A stretch of DNA of 64,000 nucleotides from the NCBI GenBank assembly GCA_965194375.1, contig CBDAEL010000001.1, one strand, 5' to 3'. The notes beneath the pieces are model-generated. The model saw only the letters and a list, made by a program, of their open reading frames with translations, did not search any database and was not told where the DNA came from. Origin of the DNA: Tabrizicola_A aquatica. GTDB lineage: Bacteria > Pseudomonadota > Alphaproteobacteria > Rhodobacterales > Rhodobacteraceae. A program made the position numbers and the translations under genes. Positions within the stretch are counted from its first letter, which is position 1. Each line of letters begins with the position of its first letter. Below are positions 1 through 7,733 of the stretch, piece by piece.

Positions 1-1285
1 CTGGCCCGCCGTCCTGCACCTGTTGCCCGATCAGGGCAAACACGGCGCGTTCGATTTTGTCACGGAAACGGCCGGGAACCGAAAAGTTGGTCGCGAACCC
101 ATTCACCTCGTAACCGCCCTCATGGATTTGGCTGTCGGTCGGCACGTAGCCAAAGACCTGCCCCGCACAGCCGGTGACAAAGGTCAGCGGGTCAGCGCGG
201 CCGCCACGAGCGGCATAGGCCGCCGCCACTTCGGCTGAAACGGCCATGATGCGGATGGGTCCGATGGCCCAATCGTCGCAGGTCAGAGGTGCAAGGCTGC
301 CCGCATCGGTGCGGATCGTGTTAAGCGCAAGGTGCCGCCGCTGCCGCCGAACCATGGCCTGCGAAAGCCCGCCAGCGTCTTGCCGCAGGGCAAAGGCGGC
401 GTCGAAGGCGCGGGCAAGGGCGGCGTGTAGGGTCGCAGCGGCGGCGGCACTGGCGGGGGCGAAACGGGGGCCCACACCGATCCATGTCGCCGAGCGATGC
501 AGCGGGACGAAGGGCCGCGAGGCCGGGCGGATGTCGCCGCTGAAGCCAGGGAAATAGAGGACCGGAAGGTCAGCCACACCCAGCGTATTGCGGATGTGAC
601 CCCGCAGCGCACCCGGGAAATCTGCGCTCAGCGCCATCGCATCGGGTTCCGATACGGCGTGACAAGGCCAGCTCCAAAGCACCGCGCGGGGGGTTTGGTC
701 GGCGCCGGAGAGGAGCAGCAGCTTTAGCCGCTGGTCGATCGCGACGCGCGCATCAGGTGCCATGAGCACCCGCTTCGACACCCGCAGCCGCGCAAGGTCG
801 ATCCCCACAACGGCGCGGCGGCGAAACGTGGATGCGGCGCAAAGGGCCTGCCCATGCGCAACGCGTGCCACCCCGTTGTGCTGGCTGCGCGCGACCAAAA
901 GCGCCTCGGTGATCCGCGCCGCAGCGAAATCGAGGTAGCCCACGTCAAACGGACCAAGTCGGGGCTTCGTCGGGTCAAGCGATGGGGCATTGTGGGTGTG
1001 GGACGCCACGAACAAAAGCGCCCCTTGCGAAAAGCTCAGCCCCCGGGCCGCCGTTTGGCGGCGTACCTCTTCCTCAAGCTGCTGGCTGGCATATAGACTG
1101 TCGATCGCGACAATCGCGGCCGGACCATCGGGGGCATCAAACAGGAGGACGTTCGCCTCAAGCCGCGAGGCGATGGTGCGGGCAGCGCCGGACCGACGCG
1201 CGCGCCCGAAGAGCGGTAGCAGCGTGGACGGCGTGATATCGGCCCGCGCCGCATTGACCCTAAGGCTGTCAGTTTCGGACCCCAT
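1..1285 (-). CDS. Neutral/alkaline ceramidase-like protein (3' end beyond the window)
   Basis: The frame is open from the ATG at 1285 to the window edge, 428 codons with no stop, so the C-terminus is missing. It resembles the neutral (non-lysosomal) ceramidase N-terminal domain: an ADITPS start (about residues 15-20), FVASHTHNAPS with the likely metal histidines near 96-98, WSWPCHAVSE with His209, ADFPGALRGH at 221-230, GFSGDIRP at 248-254, and further on CAGQVFGYVPT followed by EGGYEVNGF. Known members hydrolyse the N-acyl amide of ceramide using zinc. No signal peptide is visible, so this copy is probably cytoplasmic, unlike secreted ceramidases. The start overlaps the sulfotransferase stop by one base (TGATG), which places it last in the polysaccharide operon. 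A role on an N-acylated sugar or lipid carrier is inference only. Confidence 0.72.
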   Translation of the reverse strand, partial: MGSETDSLRVNAARADITPSTLLPLFGRARRSGAARTIASRLEANVLLFDAPDGPAAIVAIDSLYASQQLEEEVRRQTAARGLSFSQGALLFVASHTHNAPSLDPTKPRLGPFDVGYLDFAAARITEALLVARSQHNGVARVAHGQALCAASTFRRRAVVGIDLARLRVSKRVLMAPDARVAIDQRLKLLLLSGADQTPRAVLWSWPCHAVSEPDAMALSADFPGALRGHIRNTLGVADLPVLYFPGFSGDIRPASRPFVPLHRSATWIGVGPRFAPASAAAAATLHAALARAFDAAFALRQDAGGLSQAMVRRQRRHLALNTIRTDAGSLAPLTCDDWAIGPIRIMAVSAEVAAAYAARGGRADPLTFVTGCAGQVFGYVPTDSQIHEGGYEVNGFATNFSVPGRFRDKIERAVFALIGQQVQDGGP

Positions 1286-1935
1286 CACCGTTTCCGTTTC
1301 AGAAGGGCTTCGAGTGCATCGATGCGGCGTGACACCCAGTACCTGCCACGGACCAAAGGCGAGCCCCGGCGCGAGGGGTTGTGCACCTCGGCAAACGAGC
1401 CCAGGGCGGCCTCAAGATCGACCTCGGCACCGATGTCGATGAAGAAACGGGGAAGGTCCTCGCGCCAGTGTTCCAGCCGGATGACCGAATGCGGACGACC
1501 GGAGAGAAACGTGCGGATGTTCGCCTCCACCGTGCCGACAAGGTCGCGCGCAATGGCAATGTCCTTGGCCGGCTTGTCGCGCTGGAGGATCGTTTCGCAA
1601 TAACCGCGCATAATCCCTTTGCGATTGGTCCAGCGGCGGTTGTAGGACGCCGCGATCTGCGCGGCATCCCGTGTTAGAAAAACGAAATACACCTTGTCGC
1701 CATTGGCTTCGGCGAGCCGCCCCAGCATCCAGGCAAAGCGGGTGTCGATCTCGATATGCCCCGCGCGCAGCAAGGACCGTTCGGCAGCAAGGGCACCTTC
1801 GCCGCTGTCATGGCCAGCCGTGTAGTTCCGAACATGCAGACAAGCGCGGTAAAGGCTCATCGAGCCCGAACGACCCGCTGTCAGGACGGCCACCTTCAAC
1901 GGACTCTCGCTCGAACGGGCGGCTCCAGTTGTCAT
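1285..1935 (-). CDS. Sulfotransferase family protein
   Basis: A protein of 216 residues. Near its N-terminus it has the phosphosulfate-binding loop typical of PAPS sulfotransferases (VAVLTAGRSGSMSLYRA, about 14-30), and later VFLTRDAAQIAASYNRRW, which fits the 3'-phosphate-binding RDxxxxxxSxY element. The ATG at 1935 is chosen over an in-frame start further upstream because it overlaps the stop of the FkbM-type gene by four bases (ATGA), in keeping with the coupled operon. Its place between an FkbM methyltransferase and the ceramidase-like gene suggests that it sulfates the glycan or glycolipid made by this locus; the acceptor is unknown. No transmembrane segment was noticed, so it is probably cytoplasmic. 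Confidence 0.75.
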   Translation of the reverse strand: MTTGAARSSESPLKVAVLTAGRSGSMSLYRACLHVRNYTAGHDSGEGALAAERSLLRAGHIEIDTRFAWMLGRLAEANGDKVYFVFLTRDAAQIAASYNRRWTNRKGIMRGYCETILQRDKPAKDIAIARDLVGTVEANIRTFLSGRPHSVIRLEHWREDLPRFFIDIGAEVDLEAALGSFAEVHNPSRRGSPLVRGRYWVSRRIDALEALLKRKR

Positions 1936-2954
1936 GTGCCGATCCGCCAAGCGATGACGAAATTGTGCGAGGTGACCAGCGTCTGGTAGCCCAGCGCCTG
2001 CAACTTGGCGACGATGGGTTTTGACCGTGGACCTGCATCGTTTGGATACCATCCGGGCATGACCATTCGCCATGGGCGCAGGTCCGGGGGCATGGTGTCG
2101 AGACTGTCAATCGCCTCGACCTCGGCCCCGTTAACGGTCAGGGACACAAGATCGGCGGCCCGCCCCAACATGCCTGTCAATTCGGCAATGGAGGTGGTCG
2201 GCAGATCGATCGTCTGCGACGAGGCGACGACATCGCCCGCAATCGCGTTGGCCTGATTTTCGGTCCGGTGCATGGCAACGGTTGCGCCCGCCTCGCGCCA
2301 GATCGCACGGTTGATAACCTCGGCTTGGGGCAGACCATTCTGGCCGATCTGAAATGCGGCGATGGTCGCGTTTTCTGGGATCGCCTCGACCGCGATCACG
2401 CGACCCTGCGGCCCGACGATCTGTGCAAGACGCGTCGTGCCGTGACCGAGATAGCAACCGATGTCGAGGATGTTCCAGCCGGGCTGTGGGGTGAAATGGG
2501 TTTCCAGAAAAGCGCGCGTTGAAGCGCTGAAATCGCTGGTTTCCTGTGGCAGGTTCCGGTGCTGCAAATGGAAGCCGCCGCGTTCACGGTCCACCACGGG
2601 AATGCGGAGAACGGGCACCATCGCATGGGGATATGAATAGCGCACAACCAGATCGACCAGCGCTTTGGCATATTCAGGGCCAAGCCCCAGCTTGCGCCGT
2701 GCCGCATGGGTGATCTTGACGTTGTTATGCGAGGGCGGCGTGCTGACAATTACCGTGCCGTCGGCAAGGTCAAGCTGACAGCAGGCAATGGAAACGCCCG
2801 GCACATCAATCCTGCGCGCGCCCTTAATCGCGGCGGCGTCGATCAGGCGGCCCATGCCGCGCAATCGCGCGCCAAAGACAAGGTGCAGTATCGGCGCTGG
2901 GGTGATTTGCCAGGCGGCACGGCGCAGGCGCGAACGGATCGAATTCTGCGACAT
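1932..2954 (-). CDS. FkbM family SAM-dependent methyltransferase
   Basis: A protein of 340 residues. The C-terminal half holds a class I SAM-binding fold: WNILDIGCYLGHGTTRLAQ (motif I, about 160-178), then VIAVEAIPENATIA (acidic residue binding the SAM ribose) and SLTVNGAEVEAIDSL, the form of the FkbM signature that normally reads K.D.EG.E. FkbM enzymes are O-methyltransferases often found in polysaccharide clusters, where they methylate sugar hydroxyls. The N-terminal 150 residues are not recognised. The ATG at 2954 overlaps the stop of the acyltransferase gene by one base. The acceptor cannot be read from the sequence; a sugar of the surface polymer is the likely one. Confidence 0.8.
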   Translation of the reverse strand: MSQNSIRSRLRRAAWQITPAPILHLVFGARLRGMGRLIDAAAIKGARRIDVPGVSIACCQLDLADGTVIVSTPPSHNNVKITHAARRKLGLGPEYAKALVDLVVRYSYPHAMVPVLRIPVVDRERGGFHLQHRNLPQETSDFSASTRAFLETHFTPQPGWNILDIGCYLGHGTTRLAQIVGPQGRVIAVEAIPENATIAAFQIGQNGLPQAEVINRAIWREAGATVAMHRTENQANAIAGDVVASSQTIDLPTTSIAELTGMLGRAADLVSLTVNGAEVEAIDSLDTMPPDLRPWRMVMPGWYPNDAGPRSKPIVAKLQALGYQTLVTSHNFVIAWRIGT

Positions 2955-3538
2955 CAGTTTCGCCTCGCACTGGTACTGAACACTCTTCCACCGGGACCGC
3001 CATAATGACCCAGATGGTCGATCTCATCATAATGCGCGCGGTCACGCTCTCCGATCTTCACGGGGGCTGACGCACCGAGGATTGTGAAATCTGGAACGGT
3101 TCCGTGCACCACCGCACCTGCCCCGACGATCACGCCTTCGCCGATCTGGGTGCCTGGCAGAATGGTGACGTTCACGCCGATCCAAGTGTTGCGCCCAATG
3201 GACACGGGACGTGGGATGCTTTCATCATCATAGGGCAGCGCCCGCCCACGCGTGTTGTGGTTGCGGGTGTAGATCGTGCAATTCGAACTGATGTGGACAT
3301 TGTCTCCGATGGTCAGGCCACCGTCGCAAACCCAGTTCGGGCCGAAATTGACATGTATGTTCTGACCAACCGACAGGCCGCTCACATTGGCAAAACGACC
3401 GTGGCCATAGACGCTCATAGAGCCATAGGATTTGCAGTTCCGGCGCAGGTAGGCATCGATCACCCATTGCCAGAACCGGCGTGTCAGAAAGGCCCAAACC
3501 CGCGTCAGGTAGTAAAGGGCGACTGCAATCCGGCTCAT
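2954..3538 (-). CDS. Hexapeptide-repeat acyltransferase
   Basis: A protein of 194 residues with left-handed beta-helix repeats of the [LIV]GxxxX type between about residues 52 and 155 (GLSVGQNIHVN, GLTIGDNVHISSNCTIYTRNHNT, VSIGRNTWIGVNVTILPGTQIGEGVIVGAGAVV). The NHNT and NTWIG blocks match the maltose/nodulation (LacA/NodL/WcaF) O-acetyltransferase group, where the histidine acts as base. The first 30 residues are basic and aromatic and may sit on the membrane. It probably O-acetylates a sugar or lipid-linked intermediate using acetyl-CoA. It overlaps wbpE by four bases and the FkbM gene by one, so it is translated with them. Confidence 0.82.
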   Translation of the reverse strand: MSRIAVALYYLTRVWAFLTRRFWQWVIDAYLRRNCKSYGSMSVYGHGRFANVSGLSVGQNIHVNFGPNWVCDGGLTIGDNVHISSNCTIYTRNHNTRGRALPYDDESIPRPVSIGRNTWIGVNVTILPGTQIGEGVIVGAGAVVHGTVPDFTILGASAPVKIGERDRAHYDEIDHLGHYGGPGGRVFSTSARRN

Positions 3539-4653
3539 AGATGCCCCCCGGTGCGCAAAGAATGCTGACCGGTTGCCGACACAACGGCCTCGGCAATCCG
3601 GTCGATGTCGTGGCGGGCCAGATACGGATGCATCGGCAGGCTCAGCACCTCTTGTGCGGCTTTGTCGCCATGCGGTAGGTGCGCCGCCGGATCGGCCACG
3701 GCGGGTTGGCGGTTCAGCGGCAGGGGGTAATGGACCACGGTCGGGATGCCCACAGACTGGAGTTCGGCCTGAACCCGCGCACGCTCAGCCACGCGGATCG
3801 TGTATTGCGCCCATGCGCTGGTGCTGTGGGCGGCGATCCGCGGGGTGGCGATGTCGTGGTTCGACAGCGCGGTGGTATAGGCATCGGCCACACGCTGGCG
3901 GGCCGCGATTTCGTCGTCAAGGATGGCAAGCTTCGGCAGCAGGATCGCCGCCTGCAACGTGTCAAGCCGCGAGTTCATGCCGGTGCGGACATGGTAATAG
4001 CGGCTTTCCTGCCCATGGCGCGCGATCTGGCGGATCGCCTTGGCAAGCTCGGGGTCGGAGGTGAAGATGGCCCCGCCGTCGCCATAGCAACCCAGCGGCT
4101 TTGACGGAAAGAAACTGGTGGTGGCGATGGTGGTGAGGTTGCAAGAGCGCGCGCCGCGATAGGTCGCCCCAAAGCTTTGCGCCGCATCTTCGATCACCGG
4201 CAGCCCGTGGCGCGCGGCTACAGCGTTGATCGCGTCGAACTCGGCGGGCTGGCCATAGAGCGAAACGGGGATGATCGCCTTGGTGCGCGGGGTGATCGCT
4301 GCGTCCAGCAACGTGGGGTCAAGGTTGTAGCTTGAGGGGTCGATATCGACATAAACGACCTTGGCACCAAGCACCGCCACGGCCTCAGCGGCGGCAATAT
4401 AGCTGAAGCCGGGGGTAATGACCTCATCCCCGGGGCCGATCCCCAGTGCCATCAACGCGATCTGCAAAGCATCGGTGCCATTGGCGACGGTGATGGCATG
4501 GGCCGCCCCAGAAAAGGCAGACAGCCGTTCTTCAAGCTCGTCCACCTCGGGCCCGAGGATATACTTTCCGTGGGCAAGGACACCGGCAATCCCAGCCTCG
4601 ATCTCGGTGCGAAGGCGGTCCTGCTGTGCCGCCAGATCGACAAAGGGGATCAT
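3535..4653 (-). CDS. wbpE: UDP-2-acetamido-2-deoxy-3-oxo-glucuronate aminotransferase (WbpE-like)
   Basis: A DegT/DnrJ/EryC1/StrS-type, PLP-dependent sugar aminotransferase of 372 residues. Visible features are PFVDLAAQ at the N-terminus, VANGTDAL (phosphate contact, about 57-64), VIEDAAQSFGA (Asp binding the pyridine nitrogen, about 153-163) and SFFPSKPLGCYGDGGA with the Schiff-base lysine at Lys185. In the WbpABDE pathway it aminates the 3-oxo sugar with glutamate as donor. The ATG at 4653 is preceded by a strong AGGAGG seven bases upstream and overlaps the wbpD stop by one base; a 22-residue upstream in-frame extension would lie within wbpD and is rejected. The specific role rests on the adjacent wbpA, wbpB and wbpD; by sequence alone it could be another 3- or 4-aminotransferase. 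Confidence 0.85.
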   Translation of the reverse strand: MIPFVDLAAQQDRLRTEIEAGIAGVLAHGKYILGPEVDELEERLSAFSGAAHAITVANGTDALQIALMALGIGPGDEVITPGFSYIAAAEAVAVLGAKVVYVDIDPSSYNLDPTLLDAAITPRTKAIIPVSLYGQPAEFDAINAVAARHGLPVIEDAAQSFGATYRGARSCNLTTIATTSFFPSKPLGCYGDGGAIFTSDPELAKAIRQIARHGQESRYYHVRTGMNSRLDTLQAAILLPKLAILDDEIAARQRVADAYTTALSNHDIATPRIAAHSTSAWAQYTIRVAERARVQAELQSVGIPTVVHYPLPLNRQPAVADPAAHLPHGDKAAQEVLSLPMHPYLARHDIDRIAEAVVSATGQHSLRTGGHL

Positions 4654-5237
4654 CACGAGACCTCCTGTCGGCTGAGGGTCGCACCCGCGAGCGTGTAGGC
4701 ATCCCCCGTGTGGGGGCATATGGCCCGGCCCTCACCTGAAACTGGCAAGTCGAGCTGTTCGCCAAAGGCGCTCATCCAGCCGGTCTGGCGGGCGGGTACG
4801 CCAAGCATCAGCGCAAAATCCGGCACGTCCTTCGTCACCACGGCACCCGCGCCCACGAAGGCAAACGCACCGACCGTCACGCCGCAGACGATTGTGCAAT
4901 TCGCGCCTAATGTGGCGCCGCGCTGCACAAGCGTATCGCGGTATTGGTCCTTGCGTTCGATCAGCGCGCGCGGGTTGTGGACATTGGTGAAAACCATCGA
5001 AGGACCACAGAAGACGCCTTCCTCCAGCGTGACGTTGTCGTAGACCGAGACGTTGTTTTGCACCTTGCAGCGGTCGCCGATGGTGACACGGTTGCCAACA
5101 AAGACGTTCTGGCCCAACGAAACGCCCGCGCCGATCCGCGCGCCGCCGCAAACATGGGCGAAATGCCAGATGCGGCTGCCCGCGCCAATAATCGCTCCAT
5201 CATCAACGATGGCGCTGGGGTGCTGATAATGGCTCAT
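4653..5237 (-). CDS. wbpD: UDP-2-acetamido-3-amino-2,3-dideoxyglucuronate N-acetyltransferase (WbpD-like)
   Basis: A protein of 194 residues made almost entirely of hexapeptide repeats (from AIIGAGSRIWHFAHV through GVSLGQNVFVGN, VTIGDRCKVQNNVSVYDN to GAFAFVGAGAVVTKDVPD). The RIWHFAHV and VFTNVHNPRA blocks are typical of WbpD/WlbB enzymes, which transfer acetyl from acetyl-CoA to the 3-amino group of UDP-GlcNAc(3NH2)A. A trimer is expected. The ATG at 5237 overlaps the wbpB stop by four bases. It has both its substrate-making neighbour (wbpE) and the earlier enzymes in the same operon, which supports the assignment. The last 35 residues lie after the helix and carry GRAICPHTGDAY, a common tail in this family. 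Confidence 0.88.
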   Translation of the reverse strand: MSHYQHPSAIVDDGAIIGAGSRIWHFAHVCGGARIGAGVSLGQNVFVGNRVTIGDRCKVQNNVSVYDNVTLEEGVFCGPSMVFTNVHNPRALIERKDQYRDTLVQRGATLGANCTIVCGVTVGAFAFVGAGAVVTKDVPDFALMLGVPARQTGWMSAFGEQLDLPVSGEGRAICPHTGDAYTLAGATLSRQEVS

Positions 5238-6178
5238 CCCTGCGCCCCGACAAACGGATGGGTCAAGGGGCCGACCGGCACGATTGGGGCGTTGCGGATC
5301 GTCGCGACGGTTTCGATGGCGACGCGGTTCTCCTCAACTCCAAAGCCGCCGCCTGACAGGATATCCTCGTAGATCTTGGTGTGCAGTTCGGTGAATCCGT
5401 CCGAGAATTCGAGGTTTTCACCATCGGCGGTCACGGCGCGGTAGGTGCGCTTTCCCTTGGCACGTTCCACCTGCGGCACGTCGGCCACGTCGACCGACAG
5501 GAACCAGCGGACGCGGGCGCGTTCATATTCGAGATAGCCCGCTGCCTTAGTCGGGGTGTTCAGGTGGACGATGTTTTCCTGCACGCGGCCATAGACGAAA
5601 TGCAGCATGTCGTAGAAATGCACGCCGATATTGGTGGCGATGCCGCCGGACTTTTCGGTCAGGCCCTTCCAGCTTTTCAGATACCAGTTCCCGCGCGAGG
5701 TGATGTAGGTCAGGTCTACATCCACCTTCTGGTTCTGGGGCATCTGGGCGACACGGTCGCGCAGCGCAAGGATGGCGGGGTGCAGGCGCAGTTGCAGGAT
5801 GGTGTGGATCTTGCGGCCAGTCTCTGTCTCAACCGTCTTTAACTCGTCGATCTGGTCCGGGGTCAGGACAAGTGGCTTTTCGCAAATCGCATCTGCGCCG
5901 CTGCGCAGCGCCCATTGCATATGGGCCGAATGCAGGAAATTCGGCGAGGCAATCGAAACGTAATCAAGCGCGCTTCCTGCACGCCGTTCAGCGTTTACGT
6001 GCGCATCAAAAAGTTCGAAATCCGTGAAGAACCGCGCGTCGGGGAAATGGCTGTCTAAGATGCCAACCGAGTCGTTCACATCCATGGCGACGACCAAGTC
6101 ATTTCCGGTATCACGGATCGCCTTCATATGCCGCGGCGCGATATAGCCGGCAGCACCGACGAGGGCAAATCTCTTCAT
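5234..6178 (-). CDS. wbpB: UDP-N-acetyl-glucosaminuronate 3-dehydrogenase (WbpB-like oxidoreductase)
   Basis: A Gfo/Idh/MocA oxidoreductase of 314 residues. The N-terminus has the Rossmann motif ALVGAAGYIAPRHM and the family ICEKPLVLT block (about 94-102) with the catalytic-site lysine. ATNIGVHFYDMLHFVYG (about 185-200) holds the His/Asp region that lines the active site. WbpB oxidises carbon 3 of UDP-GlcNAcA with NAD and, in the described pathway, recycles the cofactor by 2-oxoglutarate reduction, feeding the aminotransferase. The length is as expected for the family. It is separated from wbpA by only four bases and overlaps wbpD by four. Confidence 0.87.
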   Translation of the reverse strand: MKRFALVGAAGYIAPRHMKAIRDTGNDLVVAMDVNDSVGILDSHFPDARFFTDFELFDAHVNAERRAGSALDYVSIASPNFLHSAHMQWALRSGADAICEKPLVLTPDQIDELKTVETETGRKIHTILQLRLHPAILALRDRVAQMPQNQKVDVDLTYITSRGNWYLKSWKGLTEKSGGIATNIGVHFYDMLHFVYGRVQENIVHLNTPTKAAGYLEYERARVRWFLSVDVADVPQVERAKGKRTYRAVTADGENLEFSDGFTELHTKIYEDILSGGGFGVEENRVAIETVATIRNAPIVPVGPLTHPFVGAQG

Positions 6179-6182
6179 AATC

Positions 6183-7508
6183 TTATGCCTTTACGATGTT
6201 ATCAGCTGCTGTGCGGTAAACTCCGCGGCTGTCGATGATGACCTGCGCATGCGTGCGGACCATCTCATAATCAAACTTCGCGTGGTCGGTGGTGAGGACG
6301 ACAGCATCGTAACTTGCCACGGCTTGCGGCGTCAGCGCGACCGAGGCCAGGTCGAAATGGTGTTCCCGCATCTTTGGGAAGACCGGAACATGCGGATCTG
6401 AATAGGCCACTTCTGCGCCTGCGGCGCGCAAAAGCTCCATCACCTCGACGGCGGGGCTTTCGCGCATGTCGTCCACGTTCTTCTTGTAGGCGATCCCAAG
6501 CACAAGGAGTCGGCTGCCCTTCAGCGACTTAAAGCGGTCATTCAGGGCCTTTGTGACCTTGCCGACGACATATTCTGGCATGGCGCGGTTGACCTCGCCC
6601 GACAACTCGATGAAGCGGGTGTGCAGCCCGTATTCTCGCGCCTTCCATGTCAGATAGAAGGGATCGATCGGGATGCAGTGCCCACCAAGTCCGGGCCCGG
6701 GGTAATAGGCGGTGAAGCCAAAGGGCTTGGTCGCGGCCGCGTCGATGACCTCAAAGATGTCGATACCCATCCGGTCGGCCACGATTTTCATCTCGTTCAC
6801 CAAACCGATGTTCACAGCGCGGTGGATGTTCTCCAGCAACTTTGTCAATTCGGCGACCTTGGTCGAACTGACGGGCACAATCTGATCGATCGCTTTTCTG
6901 TAAAGTGCCTTACCCACCTCAAGACAGACGGGCGTGTGGCCACCGACGACCTTAGGGATCGTATGCGTAGTGAAATGCGCGTTGCCGGGGTCTTCACGTT
7001 CTGGCGAATAAACGAGGAAAATGTCCTGGCCGACAGTCAGCCCGCCTGCTGTGACGCGAGGCAACAATTCCTCTTCGGTCGTGCCGGGATAGGTCGTGCT
7101 TTCCAACGATACCACCTGCCCCGCGCGCAGATAGGGGACGATGGACTCGGTCGTGTTAATGACATAGCTCAGGTCCGGTTCACGATATTTGTTCAAGGGC
7201 GTCGGCACGCAGAGGATCAGCGCATCCGCCTCGGCGGCGCGGCTGAAATCTGTGGTGCATTCCAAACCGGCTGCGTTCGCACGCCTGATATCCGCATCGC
7301 TGATGTGCTCGATATGCGAGCGCCCTGCGTTCAGCTCCGCGACCTTTTCCGCGTCAATGTCGAACCCGATAACCTTGTAGCCAAGCTCCGCGTAGCGCAG
7401 TGCGAGTGGCTGGCCCACATAGCCCATGCCCAACACGCCAATGACAGCCCGTCGGTCTTCGAGCAGACCAATCAGTTGAGTGGCCATTTGGCCAATGTCC
7501 AAATTCAT
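6183..7508 (-). CDS. wbpA: UDP-N-acetyl-D-glucosamine 6-dehydrogenase (WbpA-like)
   Basis: A UDP-sugar dehydrogenase of 441 residues. It shows the NAD-binding GVLGMGYVGQPLA (about 24-36), the STTYPGTTEE and YSPEREDPG blocks, NIHRAVNIGLVNEM in the central helix, and the catalytic GPGLGGHCIPIDPFY with Cys278. The C-terminal domain has GIAYKKNVDDMRESPA. YSPEREDPGN and GHCIPIDP are typical of the UDP-GlcNAc/UDP-ManNAc branch rather than UDP-glucose dehydrogenases. It oxidises carbon 6 of UDP-GlcNAc to the acid with two NAD, the first step of the diacetamido-uronate pathway. It is the first gene of the coupled minus-strand run; a weak AAGGAAG lies about 11 bases before the ATG. Confidence 0.9.
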   Translation of the reverse strand: MNLDIGQMATQLIGLLEDRRAVIGVLGMGYVGQPLALRYAELGYKVIGFDIDAEKVAELNAGRSHIEHISDADIRRANAAGLECTTDFSRAAEADALILCVPTPLNKYREPDLSYVINTTESIVPYLRAGQVVSLESTTYPGTTEEELLPRVTAGGLTVGQDIFLVYSPEREDPGNAHFTTHTIPKVVGGHTPVCLEVGKALYRKAIDQIVPVSSTKVAELTKLLENIHRAVNIGLVNEMKIVADRMGIDIFEVIDAAATKPFGFTAYYPGPGLGGHCIPIDPFYLTWKAREYGLHTRFIELSGEVNRAMPEYVVGKVTKALNDRFKSLKGSRLLVLGIAYKKNVDDMRESPAVEVMELLRAAGAEVAYSDPHVPVFPKMREHHFDLASVALTPQAVASYDAVVLTTDHAKFDYEMVRTHAQVIIDSRGVYRTAADNIVKA

Positions 7509-7733
7509 TTATCAAAATCTTCCTTAAAGGGCTCAATATTGCCCCCTCAAAAATCTAAACGACACCATAAGCAGGCCCAGATTGGTATTCAACAGGGTCT
7601 CAACAACGCCTATGTCGTCGGCCTTTAAATTGGCACAAGCCGGTGCTGACTTCCACCGCGAAGTTTCCCGAGTTTTGGCGCATCCCCGGTCATCCCTTGT
7701 CTAGATGCACTCTCACAGGCTGCATTTTTTGCA
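7509..7733 (-). promoter_or_regulatory. Leader region of the wbpA operon
   Basis: These 225 bases separate the wzc stop from the wbpA start on the minus strand and are the largest gap inside the polysaccharide locus. They are more AT-rich near wbpA (7506-7560). No convincing ORF, hairpin terminator or clear -35/-10 pair was identified, but a separate promoter or mRNA leader for wbpA and the genes after it is plausible here. Confidence 0.35.

Noticed and set aside
1..1254. Several short open frames on both strands before 1285
   Set aside because: All are shadows of one long minus-strand frame that runs off the left edge (the ceramidase-like gene).
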